Shown piece by piece: positions 18,422 through 26,039 of a DNA stretch of 64,000 nt. Where the stretch lies: assembly GCA_003259005.1 (NCBI GenBank), contig QLII01000001.1, positions 5,162,501 to 5,226,500 of the forward strand, read 5' to 3'. This stretch comes from Spirosoma telluris (GTDB taxonomy: Bacteria > Bacteroidota > Bacteroidia > Cytophagales > Spirosomataceae). The notes beneath the pieces were generated by a model. That model made no database searches. It had not been told where the DNA came from and worked only from the letters and a program-made list of their open reading frames with translations. Every line of letters begins with the position of its first letter. The first letter of the stretch is position 1. Position numbers and translations under genes: made by a program.

Positions 18422-19591
18422 ATGGCAACGGCATCGCTGGAGTTACAGGGATTGAACTTTAATTTATCAGAAGAGCACCTGGCCGTACAGGAAGCAGCCC
18501 GCGATTTCGCTCAGAATGAACTCTTACCCGGCATCGTCGAACGGGATAATGAAGCCCGATTCCCTGCTTCGCAAGTCAAGCGAATGGGTGAGCTTGGCTT
18601 TTTGGGCATGATGGTATCACCTGATTATGGAGGTGGCGGCATGGATACCGTCTCCTACGTACTGGCCATGGAAGAAATTTCCAAAATCGATGCGTCAGCC
18701 TCCGTTATTATGTCAGTCAATAATTCGCTGGTTTGTTACGGACTCGAAGCTTTTGGCACCGAAGCACAAAAGCAAAAATACTTAACCCGGCTAGCTACTG
18801 GCGAAACCATCGGCGCTTTTTGCCTTTCAGAACCCGAAGCCGGCTCCGATGCGACCTCACAAAGCACAACTGCTGAAGATAAAGGTGATTATTATTTAGT
18901 GAACGGTACCAAAAACTGGATCACCAATGGCAATTCCTCCGGGATTTGCCTGGTCATTGCCCAAACCGATCGGGAGAAGAAACATCGGGGTATCAATTGC
19001 CTGATTGTTGAAAAAGGAACGCCTGGTTTTGTAGTCGGGAAGAAAGAAGATAAGATGGGTATCCGATCCTCAGATACGCATTCGTTGTTGTTTACTGACG
19101 TAAAAATACCTAAAGAAAACCGCATTGGTGATGACGGTTTCGGCTTCAAATTTGCCATGTCAACCCTGAATGGTGGCCGGATTGGCATTGCCGCTCAGGC
19201 ATTGGGCATTGCTGCTGGCGCCTACGAATTAGCGCTAAAATATAGTCAGGAGCGCAAGTCGTTTGGGAAGCAAATCTTTGAGCATCAGGCCATTCAGTTC
19301 AAATTAGCCGAAATGGCAACCAAGATTGAAGCCGCACGGCTATTGGTTTATAAAGCCGCACGGCTCAAAGATGAACATAAGGATTACGTGCAGGCCGCTG
19401 CAATGGCTAAGTTATTTGCTTCAGAAATAGCCATGTGGGCTACCACCGAAGCCGTACAAATTCATGGTGGGTACGGCTATGTAAAAGAATTTCATGTAGA
19501 ACGATTAATGCGTGATGCAAAAATCACTCAGATTTATGAAGGTACATCTGAAATCCAAAAATTAGTTATTGCCCGCGAACTCATTCGATAG
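18422..19591 (+). CDS. Acyl-CoA dehydrogenase
   Basis: 389 aa. It has the standard three-domain layout: N-terminal helices, a middle beta domain (AFCLSEPEAGSDATSQ; WITNGNSSGICLV) and a C-terminal helical domain. ACAD signatures RKSFGKQIFEHQAIQFKLAEM and IYEGTSEIQKLVIAREL are present, the latter with the catalytic Glu of short-chain enzymes. It oxidises a short-chain acyl-CoA using FAD and passes electrons to ETF. The frame is intact, and the gene lies downstream of a MaoC-type hydratase. Confidence 0.93.
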   Translation: MATASLELQGLNFNLSEEHLAVQEAARDFAQNELLPGIVERDNEARFPASQVKRMGELGFLGMMVSPDYGGGGMDTVSYVLAMEEISKIDASASVIMSVNNSLVCYGLEAFGTEAQKQKYLTRLATGETIGAFCLSEPEAGSDATSQSTTAEDKGDYYLVNGTKNWITNGNSSGICLVIAQTDREKKHRGINCLIVEKGTPGFVVGKKEDKMGIRSSDTHSLLFTDVKIPKENRIGDDGFGFKFAMSTLNGGRIGIAAQALGIAAGAYELALKYSQERKSFGKQIFEHQAIQFKLAEMATKIEAARLLVYKAARLKDEHKDYVQAAAMAKLFASEIAMWATTEAVQIHGGYGYVKEFHVERLMRDAKITQIYEGTSEIQKLVIARELIR

Positions 19592-19688
19592 GGTATTTCT
19601 CCTTAAAATAGAATTTTTCTTACTGGATAATGCGTGTTCGAAGCGAATACGCATTATTTTTTTTATTTTTTGGAAACTTTTATAGTTG

Positions 19689-19722
19689 TATTAGTTTTGT
19701 ACAAATTATTAGTTTTGTGCAA
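19689..19722 (+). promoter_or_regulatory. Tandem promoter-like direct repeats upstream of the AraC gene
   Basis: Two 16-bp copies of TATTAGTTTTGT(A/G)CAA begin at 19689 and 19707, 18 bases apart. Each contains TAGTTTTG, a perfect TAnnTTTG -7 box (19692-19699 and 19710-19717). They end about 45 bases before the regulator's ATG. They could be tandem promoters, or operator half-sites overlapping the promoter for autoregulation. Confidence 0.5.
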
Positions 19723-19767
19723 CTTTGTGCGCAATCCCAATTTACGAACGCACTCCTTTCAGCAGCT

Positions 19768-20694
19768 ATGGAAGACTATAATAAAATTATCGAATCGTTG
19801 GGCGTGAAGTTTATCAAAGCCCGCAACATTCGGATTTTGCAACCGATCACCATCAAGAACTTCTATGATGTTGAAAATACATTGCTGATTTTATACAATG
19901 GAGATGTATCCATCGGCGATGAAAAAATTAAGGTAGAGGTAGGCGATATGCTGTTCATTCCGGGTGGCAAACACGTTACTGTTACCTATGGAGACCCTAC
20001 GAACCCCAAAACCGTCTCGAATGAGGAATTCATGACGCACCGGGAATCGTACTGGGAAGGTAATCATGACCCCAAGTTGATCGGGCATTTACCTAATTCA
20101 TTCGGTTATGTCTCGTTCGAAGCCAAAGTATTCGATTCGGTTAACTTCTTCAACTCACTTGATGTCCCTCCGTTTATTATTAAGCGGGAAGAGCATTTAG
20201 CCATCACGATCGACCAGATTCTGGCCGAAGAAATGACTGATCTGGCTGGTAAAGGGCGGATTATCAAGATTAAAACCGAAGAAATTGTTATTGAAGTTGT
20301 TCGGTATATTCTAAAAAATCACCTGTTTGTTGAGCAGTTGGTTACCAACAGTACGTACTTCAAAGACCCACGCCTGATTGATATTTTCGCTTATATCAAA
20401 GAAAATTTAGGTGGCGATCTTTCGAACAAAGTGCTGGCTAACGTAGCTAACGTTTCAGAAGATTACGTCGGTCAGTATTTCAAGATGCTAACCGGTATCA
20501 ATCCACAGGATTATATCGAATACCAGCGTATGGAAGCGGCTGTGGGCTTATTACGTACAAGCAAGAAGAGCATTCGGGCCATTGGTGCCGAAGTTGGCTA
20601 TAAAGACACGGCTTATTTCTGCCGACGCTTTAAGATGATGTTTGGTATTCCAGCAGGCAAAATGCGCCGTCGGGAATCCTTGATGAATGTATAA
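19768..20694 (+). CDS. AraC family transcriptional regulator
   Basis: 308 aa from the ATG at 19768 (MEDYNKIIESLGVKFIKARN). A longer in-frame reading would cover the promoter repeats and is rejected. The N-terminal half has a cupin-like sensor stretch (ILYNGDVSIGDEKIKVEVGDMLF). The C-terminal ~100 residues form the double helix-turn-helix (LANVANVSEDYVGQYFKMLTG ... RAIGAEVGYKDTAYFCRRFK). The ligand is unknown. The divergent or convergent neighbours give no obvious target, so autoregulation through the direct repeats is the visible possibility. Confidence 0.88.
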   Translation: MEDYNKIIESLGVKFIKARNIRILQPITIKNFYDVENTLLILYNGDVSIGDEKIKVEVGDMLFIPGGKHVTVTYGDPTNPKTVSNEEFMTHRESYWEGNHDPKLIGHLPNSFGYVSFEAKVFDSVNFFNSLDVPPFIIKREEHLAITIDQILAEEMTDLAGKGRIIKIKTEEIVIEVVRYILKNHLFVEQLVTNSTYFKDPRLIDIFAYIKENLGGDLSNKVLANVANVSEDYVGQYFKMLTGINPQDYIEYQRMEAAVGLLRTSKKSIRAIGAEVGYKDTAYFCRRFKMMFGIPAGKMRRRESLMNV

Positions 20695-20695
20695 G

Positions 20696-20778
20696 TAAAA
20701 TTCGATAGTGGCTAGTCATCAGTCAATTGTGTTAGTGGATTTCACAATTGACTGATGACTAGCCACTATCGAATTTTA
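20696..20778. terminator. Very long perfect bidirectional hairpin
   Basis: 36-bp perfect arms (20696-20731 and 20743-20778) flank an 11-nt loop between the convergent AraC and TonB-domain genes. The right arm contains the stop codon of the gene at 20776. The stem is far longer than termination needs. Confidence 0.8.
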
Positions 20779-21213
20779 GTGTACATTCACTTCTATTGGT
20801 AGCGTATAAAACACGGAGACGCGCTTACCACCAACTTCGCCGGGTTCCCAGCGGGGCATTTTTTCAACGGCTGTAATAATACTGGCCATAAAATCCTCCA
20901 TCCCTTTCCGTGCCTTTTTATCGAGCGGCTTCGTCACAACGCGTACATCGTGTACGTACCCAAGTTCGTCAACGATAAATTTGGCCGCTACTTGCCCAGT
21001 ATTATAATTTTTACGAACCAGCACGCCAGGTACCTTTATGTTTTCGGCCAGATAAAGACTTAAAGCAACCTTACCACCCGGAAACTCCGGTTGCAGCTCG
21101 GGTACGGTATATACCTTTTCGGACCGAGACTGGGCAATAACCTCTGAACAAATTGATGGAAGTAGGCAAACTAAGCTAGATAGCCACAGTACTGCGAAGA
21201 CAAAACGTTTCAT
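20776..21213 (-). CDS. Secreted TonB C-terminal-domain protein
   Basis: 145 aa with a signal peptide (FAVLWLSSLVCLLPSICSE, cleavage near IAQ). A single TonB C-terminal-like domain follows: PEFPGGKVALSLYLAENIKVP, TGQVAAKFIVDELGYVHDVRV, then a basic stretch and PRWEPGEVGGKRVSVFYTLPI. Unlike true TonB it has no membrane anchor or proline linker, so it is probably a periplasmic or outer-membrane protein and not an energy transducer. Stand-alone copies are common in Bacteroidota. It lies 3 bases before the end of the GGGPS gene and may be the last gene of that cluster. Confidence 0.8.
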   Translation of the reverse strand: MKRFVFAVLWLSSLVCLLPSICSEVIAQSRSEKVYTVPELQPEFPGGKVALSLYLAENIKVPGVLVRKNYNTGQVAAKFIVDELGYVHDVRVVTKPLDKKARKGMEDFMASIITAVEKMPRWEPGEVGGKRVSVFYTLPIEVNVH

Positions 21214-21216
21214 GGA

Positions 21217-21965
21217 TTAAGCGCGTACAACTGATTGGTTAAATTCCTGTATTACAGTTGATAATTGAGGTAACAACTCCGGGTCCTGCTCGATACCATT
21301 ACCTACGACAATCATATCGGCACCGGCTTTTAAGGCCTGATATGCTTTTTCGCCTGAGTTGATCCCCCGCCCACAATAAGAGGCAAATCGATTACGGCCC
21401 GAACAGCGGCAATCATTTCTGGCGCTACAGGTCGACGTGCTCCACTACCCGCATCCAGATACATAAGTTGCAGACCCAGCATTTCACCGGCCATAGCCGT
21501 ACAGGCAGCCACAGAAGGTTTATCGTGGGGCAATGGCATAGTGCCGCTAATATAGGAAACGGTTGTTTGTGTGCCACTGTCGACCAGCATATAGCCCGTT
21601 GGCAGGATCTCCAGGCCGCTTTTTTTGAGTAAAGGCGCAGCAATTACATGTTGACCGATTAGAAATTCCGGATTTCGACCAGAAATCAGCGAAAGGAATA
21701 AAATTGCATCGGCCGATGCTTCAATATGAAGCGGGTTACCGGGGAAGAGGATAATAGGCGTATTTGTATAAGACCGAATAAGCGCAATCAGCTCTTTATG
21801 CTGATAATCGCTCACTAAACTACCTCCAACCAAAAAAAAGTCAATGGGATACTCAACTGTTCGGGTAAGTAAATGAACCAACGTGTTCTGCTCGATTTTA
21901 TCCGGATCGAGCAGAACGCTAATTGTTTTTTTGCCAGACAGTCTGTTATTACGCAGTATAGTCAA
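21217..21965 (-). pseudogene. Geranylgeranylglyceryl phosphate synthase, one frameshift
   Basis: TIM-barrel prenyltransferase of the PcrB/GGGPS family, which joins glycerol-1-phosphate to a polyprenyl diphosphate. Motifs seen are SVLLDPDK, FFLVGGSLVSD, LFPGNP, SGRNPEFLIGQH and MYLDAGSGARRPV. The frame breaks in the C run at 21364-21368. Adding one base gives GGGINSGEKAYQALKAGAD, the expected phosphate-binding end, with the stop at 21217. A TTG start at 21965, 17 bases inside the upstream gene's end, gives 249 aa, the usual length; an ATG at 22025 would add 20 residues. Probably intact in the organism. It follows two membrane-protein genes. Confidence 0.85.
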
Positions 21966-22470
21966 CAGGCTCGGTTGAGGCCTGTTCGTGATATTGAGTT
22001 GGTTCGGCAGTTGGATTGATGGCATTATTTGTTCGGATGCGGGCTAAAAATCCAGTTAGCTGCTCACGAGCGATGTTTGTTAATACGGAAGTGATAATCC
22101 CCCCAATTAATCCGCTCGCGGCTGCCGACTTATTAACTTTTTTTGCCTGCTGCTTGATGGCTTTGGAAGTCGAAGGCTGATTGTATGATTCGTCATCCTC
22201 AATATCCTCATCCTCATAGTCCGAATCGTCTGGCTCGCCGTATTTTTCGGCATACCGGTACTCATCAGACTTAGGCAGAATAGCATTAACCACCAAATAT
22301 ACGGCTAAAGCGGCACCTGCGACAAACAGGGCTGATTTCCCAACTTCAGTTGCATCTTCTTTTATCGACTCAACTCCATCTGTGATTGACGTTTTAAAGC
22401 GCTCAGTAGCAGCCATCAATTGTGCCCGACGGGCAGTTGTATCAGCGAATAATACTTTAGGATCTTCCAT
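21949..22470 (-). CDS. Hypothetical membrane-associated protein
   Basis: 173 aa. An amphipathic start leads into a hydrophobic helix (SALFVAGAALAVYLVVNAIL, about 46-65). An acidic region follows (SDYEDEDIEDDESYN), then a Lys-rich stretch and a second apolar segment (SGLIGGIITSVLTNIAREQL). No known domain is recognised. Its end overlaps the probable start of the GGGPS gene, and it follows the holin-like gene on the same strand. This suggests a three-gene membrane or lipid-related unit. Confidence 0.65.
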   Translation of the reverse strand: MEDPKVLFADTTARRAQLMAATERFKTSITDGVESIKEDATEVGKSALFVAGAALAVYLVVNAILPKSDEYRYAEKYGEPDDSDYEDEDIEDDESYNQPSTSKAIKQQAKKVNKSAAASGLIGGIITSVLTNIAREQLTGFLARIRTNNAINPTAEPTQYHEQASTEPVDYTA

Positions 22471-22547
22471 TTTAGTTATACCAAATGTGTGTAGGAATAC
22501 ACGGCGTCAATGTAATTAGCTGTTTATCAGAAGTTAAAAAAGTAATT

Positions 22548-22964
22548 CTATTTTTTAGTATCTACTAATGACGAGCGTGTCTGAGCCATCAGTTCTTCAA
22601 CTGCTTCTGTTTTCTCTTCATTTTTTTTCTCCTGGCTCTTTTTCATGGCGCTATAAGCGGCAACCCGAATTTTAGACTTAAAGAAATCTTTGGCGGCCAT
22701 CCAGAAAACAGTTAGTAGCAAAAAAAAACCAGCCACAATTAAAAAACCCAGATACTTACTATCTGTTAACTGATTCAAATAAGCGGCCAATAAAATAAAC
22801 AGAAAAATAAGTGTCATTGTACTGAGCAGTGCCAGTATAATACCGTGGATTCCAACGACGACTCCTTCTTCTATTTTGCCCCGGCTTTCCAGCGTAAACA
22901 GCTCGATACGGGCTTCCAGATAACGGAATATATTCTCCCGAATTTCTTCCAGATGTTCCAACAT
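22548..22964 (-). CDS. Phage holin family (DUF1469-type) membrane protein
   Basis: 138 aa. A basic/acidic amphipathic N-terminus (YLEARIELFTLESRGKIEEG) is followed by two transmembrane helices (IILALLSTMTLIFLFILLAA; LGFLIVAGFFLLLTVFWMAA) and a charged Lys-rich tail. This layout is that of the superfamily called holin-X/DUF1469, common in chromosomes outside prophages, where it is probably a membrane organiser rather than a lysis protein. No phage genes are nearby. It heads the unit that ends in GGGPS. Confidence 0.78.
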   Translation of the reverse strand: MLEHLEEIRENIFRYLEARIELFTLESRGKIEEGVVVGIHGIILALLSTMTLIFLFILLAAYLNQLTDSKYLGFLIVAGFFLLLTVFWMAAKDFFKSKIRVAAYSAMKKSQEKKNEEKTEAVEELMAQTRSSLVDTKK

Positions 22965-23038
22965 GGTTATTACTAATTAGTTTCGCTCTTCGGTATTTAC
23001 TAATAACCGCTCAATTTGTTCAAAAACCGATAAAAATA

Positions 23039-23071
23039 AAACAGCTTCGACACCAAAGGTGTCGAAGCTGT
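23039..23071. terminator. Hairpin between the DksA-like and holin-like genes
   Basis: A perfect 15-bp stem (AACAGCTTCGACACC) with an AAA loop, between two minus-strand genes. A-rich flank on the left gives a T tract on the minus strand, so it terminates the DksA-like transcript. Confidence 0.75.
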
Positions 23072-23184
23072 TCAAGAAATGCTTACTAATTATTAATCAG
23101 ATGACTGGAAACGCAAATGAAAGCCGCTCTCAAATGGGCTGACAGGCTTTAATACCAATAGGGAACTGATATGCTGCTTGCCAA

Positions 23185-23577
23185 TTAGCGAGATTGGCGT
23201 AACTTGGCTTCAATCGTTTGCTGAGTATGTGGTACTGCCCGAAGCCGCTCTTTAGGAATCAGTTTGCCCGTGTCTTTACAGATGCCATAGGTACCATTTT
23301 TGATTCGTACCATAGCCGCGTCTAATTGCTGAATAAATTTCTGCAACCGGGCAGCTAACTGGCTCAAATTTTCGCGCTCGCTGGTATCGGCACCATCTTC
23401 AAGCAGTTTAGAGTTGCCCGATGTATTATCGGTACCGCTATCATTGCGTTTGCTAAGCGTTTCCTTAATATAATTTAATTCACTGCGGGTTGCGTCAAGC
23501 TTCTGACTGATCAGTACTTCAAACTCTTTCAGATCTTCCTCTGAATAACGCTTTTTTTCGTCCATAACCATAGCCAA
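23185..23577 (-). CDS. TraR/DksA family protein with degenerate zinc finger
   Basis: 130 aa. An N-terminal coiled coil (EEDLKEFEVLISQKLDATRSE...) leads to the globular part MVRIKNGTYGICKDTGKLI then PKERLRAVPHTQQT. The four-Cys zinc site of DksA is reduced to a single Cys (GICKDTG), as in many Bacteroidota homologues, so zinc binding is doubtful. DksA proteins reach into the RNA polymerase secondary channel and modulate transcription with ppGpp. Whether this short form does so is unknown. A start 4 codons later (MDEKKRYSEEDL) is also possible. Confidence 0.82.
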   Translation of the reverse strand: MAMVMDEKKRYSEEDLKEFEVLISQKLDATRSELNYIKETLSKRNDSGTDNTSGNSKLLEDGADTSERENLSQLAARLQKFIQQLDAAMVRIKNGTYGICKDTGKLIPKERLRAVPHTQQTIEAKLRQSR

Positions 23578-23905
23578 TCCTACGTTAGATGGTGTGCTCT
23601 ATTTTTCAGCCACAAAATTAATGCTTTGTATTCGGTATTTCAATGATTCGTTTAATGTAGATCGTTTTTTTCTAAAATTTTACCAAATTGATATTCATAC
23701 ATTTACCGAATGAATCTTCGGCATACAGTTTTTTTAATGGAAAACTCTTTGGCTAAGACAAGAAATTGTAATTAATCCTTTGGTTTGATAACATTATATT
23801 AATCTTAGAAAAAATATACCTTTCACAATATCTTACATGATTTATTAAGTTTGTAGGACACTTCGTCACCAAATTTGTTTTAAAAACTGAAGTCAACTAA
23901 AAGTC
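23578..23905. other. Intergenic region, divergent promoter area
   Basis: 328 A/T-rich bases between the divergent DksA-like and glutamate dehydrogenase genes. No gene was found. A perfect -7 box TAAGTTTG lies at 23846-23853, about 52 bases before the dehydrogenase ATG, without a clear TTG at the expected distance. No other structure is evident. Confidence 0.5.
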
Positions 23906-25180
23906 ATGGGATATATTGAACCAGCTCCAATAAAAGATAAAGAGAATCCGCTTGAGTCAATGATGTCGCGCTTTGATGCTGCGGCCAAATTAGTGGGCAT
24001 TTCGGACGAAATGTATGACATTTTGAAAGTACCAGCCCGCCAGGTAATCGTTGGCTTACCGGTTACGATGGATAACGGGAGTATCAAAGTATTTGAAGGC
24101 TATCGGGTTATTCACTCCAATATTCTTGGACCCGCTAAAGGAGGCATCCGGCTCGATCCGGCAGTTCATCTCGATGAAGTTCGCGCCTTGGCCGCCTGGA
24201 TGACCTGGAAATGCGCCGTTGTCGATATTCCATATGGAGGTGCCAAAGGTGGTATTGCCTGCAACCCACGCGAAATGTCGGCGGGTGAAATTGAACGACT
24301 TATCCGTCAATACACGGTTGCCATGCTCGACGTCATTGGGCCTGATCGTGATATTCCTGCCCCTGATATGGGAACTGGACCACGTGAAATGGCCTGGATT
24401 GTGGATGAATATTCCAAAGCAAAAGGCATGACCGTTAATAATGTAGTAACCGGAAAGCCACTCGTGTTAGGAGGTTCACTGGGGCGCACAGAAGCAACCG
24501 GACGGGGTGTTACCGTTGCTGCGCTGGCAGCTATGGACAAATTGCGGATGAACCCATACCGGACTACGGCAGCGGTGCAGGGATTTGGTAATGTGGGTTC
24601 ATTTGCTGCCGAGTTGCTCCATGAGCGGGGGGTTACGGTAGTGGCCGTAAGCGACATTTCGGGAGGATATTATAACAAAAGCGGCATCGATATTACGGCG
24701 GCCGTTAATTATCGAAACTCAAACAAAGGAACGCTGGAAGGTTTTGGTGGAGCCGAGAAGATCTCGAATGAAGAACTTCTCTCCCTGGCTGTCGATGTAT
24801 TGGTTCCTGCGGCTAAGGAAGATGTCATTACTGAAGACAATGCAGCCTCAATCCAGGCGAAAATGATCGTAGAAGGTGCTAATGGCCCTACATCCGCTAG
24901 TGCCGACGAAATCATTAACAGCAAAGGCATACTGGTTGTGCCCGATATTCTGGCTAATGCGGGTGGGGTTACGGTCTCCTATTTCGAGTGGGTACAAAAC
25001 CGAATTGGCTATAAATGGACACTTGACCGCGTTAACCGACGGGCCGACCGTGTTATGAAAGATGCTTTTGATCGAGTCTTTGAAACCTCACAACGTTATC
25101 AGGTTCCTATGCGTTTGGCCGCTTATATTGTTGCAATCGACAAAGTGGCCAGTACCTATAAATATCGGGGAGGCTATTGA
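23906..25180 (+). CDS. Glutamate dehydrogenase (Glu/Leu/Phe/Val family)
   Basis: 424 aa. The substrate domain carries GYRVIHSNILGPAKGGIR and the catalytic-Lys motif KCAVVDIPYGGAKGGIA. The Rossmann domain has AAVQGFGNVGSFAAELLHE. The ending ANAGGVTVSYFEWVQN is typical of hexameric bacterial GDH. It interconverts glutamate and 2-oxoglutarate plus ammonia. The Asp/Ser context after the second Rossmann strand (VSDISGGYY) leaves NAD versus NADP preference open. The frame is intact and the gene is probably monocistronic. Confidence 0.94.
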   Translation: MGYIEPAPIKDKENPLESMMSRFDAAAKLVGISDEMYDILKVPARQVIVGLPVTMDNGSIKVFEGYRVIHSNILGPAKGGIRLDPAVHLDEVRALAAWMTWKCAVVDIPYGGAKGGIACNPREMSAGEIERLIRQYTVAMLDVIGPDRDIPAPDMGTGPREMAWIVDEYSKAKGMTVNNVVTGKPLVLGGSLGRTEATGRGVTVAALAAMDKLRMNPYRTTAAVQGFGNVGSFAAELLHERGVTVVAVSDISGGYYNKSGIDITAAVNYRNSNKGTLEGFGGAEKISNEELLSLAVDVLVPAAKEDVITEDNAASIQAKMIVEGANGPTSASADEIINSKGILVVPDILANAGGVTVSYFEWVQNRIGYKWTLDRVNRRADRVMKDAFDRVFETSQRYQVPMRLAAYIVAIDKVASTYKYRGGY

Positions 25181-25186
25181 TTTCAG

Positions 25187-25279
25187 CTAAACTGTATGAT
25201 GTATGCTATGTGGTGTATAATTTTGCCCCTATTTGCCATCTCAAAAAATACATCATATATCATATATCCTACATCTTTC
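25187..25279. repeat. TATGATGTATG-type word-repeat hairpin
   Basis: The left half contains TGTATGATGTATGCTATG. The right half contains the complementary words ATACATCATATATCATATATC. They pair imperfectly around a short centre. It fills the gap between the glutamate dehydrogenase stop and the psd start and ends just before the psd ATG. Confidence 0.6.
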
Positions 25280-25280
25280 T

Positions 25281-25946
25281 ATGCGCTTACATCGTGAAGG
25301 CAATACAATAATGCTTACTACAGGGCTGGTTTTACTGGCCCTGAATTTACTCGCTTATTTTTATCTGTTTTCAGATAATCCAACGGCGACGACTTTGTTG
25401 GGAATCGTAAGTCTGGTTCTGTTTATACTGGTTGTGCAATTTTTCCGCATACCCAACCGGCTACTCACAACAGGCGATGCCCAGGTAATTGCTCCTGCCG
25501 ATGGAAAGGTCGTTGTAATTGAAGAAACTACTGAAGGTGAGTACTTTAAAGATCGACGACGTCAGGTATCTATTTTCATGTCGCCCCTGAATGTCCACGT
25601 TAACCGCAACCCGGTTTCGGGTATTGTTCGGTACTTCAAGTATTTTCCTGGTAAATATTTAGTGGCCTGGCACCCAAAATCCAGTACTGAAAATGAACGG
25701 ACAACGGTTGTTATTGAAACGCCAAATGGTGTAAAAGTGCTTTTACGTCAGATAGCAGGAGCCGTTGCCCGTCGCATTATCTGGTATGTCAAAGAAGGAC
25801 AACCGGTAAAACAGGGTGATGAATTTGGCTTTATAAAATTTGGCTCTCGTGTAGACGTATTCCTGCCTTTAGACGCTGAGATCAAAGTTAAAATCGGCGA
25901 CGTCACTAAGGGTGGTGTTACAGTTATTGCGGAATTAGTGAAGTAG
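25281..25946 (+). CDS. psd: Phosphatidylserine decarboxylase family protein
   Basis: 221 aa from the ATG at 25281 (MRLHREGNTIMLTTGL); an earlier in-frame start lies inside the repeat. Two membrane helices (about residues 10-50) precede the catalytic domain. Signatures are APADGKVVVIEE, SIFMSPLNVHVNRNPVSG and GFIKFGSRVDVFLP, where the Gly-Ser bond is the self-cleavage site that forms the pyruvoyl group. It makes phosphatidylethanolamine. This is the short Bacteroidota/archaeal form. The last codons and stop (ELVK*) are part of a 42-bp palindrome arm. Confidence 0.93.
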   Translation: MRLHREGNTIMLTTGLVLLALNLLAYFYLFSDNPTATTLLGIVSLVLFILVVQFFRIPNRLLTTGDAQVIAPADGKVVVIEETTEGEYFKDRRRQVSIFMSPLNVHVNRNPVSGIVRYFKYFPGKYLVAWHPKSSTENERTTVVIETPNGVKVLLRQIAGAVARRIIWYVKEGQPVKQGDEFGFIKFGSRVDVFLPLDAEIKVKIGDVTKGGVTVIAELVK

Positions 25947-26039
25947 TGGAGTGGGTGGAGTAAGTGAAGTAGGTGTACTCAGTAGTTTATCCTAACAACA
26001 CCTACTTCACTTACTCCACCCACTCCACTACTTCACTAA
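25935..26039. repeat. 42-bp perfect palindrome, GTGAAG/GTGGAG family
   Basis: Arms 25935-25976 and 25998-26039 are perfect inverted copies of 42 bases, built from near-tandem GTGAAGTA/GTGGAGTG words, with a 21-nt loop. The left arm holds the psd stop codon, and the right arm ends at the stop of the convergent SMP-30 gene. The element at 28723 is closely similar in wording. Confidence 0.95.

Noticed and set aside
22548..22964. Prophage remnant suggested by the holin-family gene
   Set aside because: This family is common in chromosomes, and no other phage gene is nearby.
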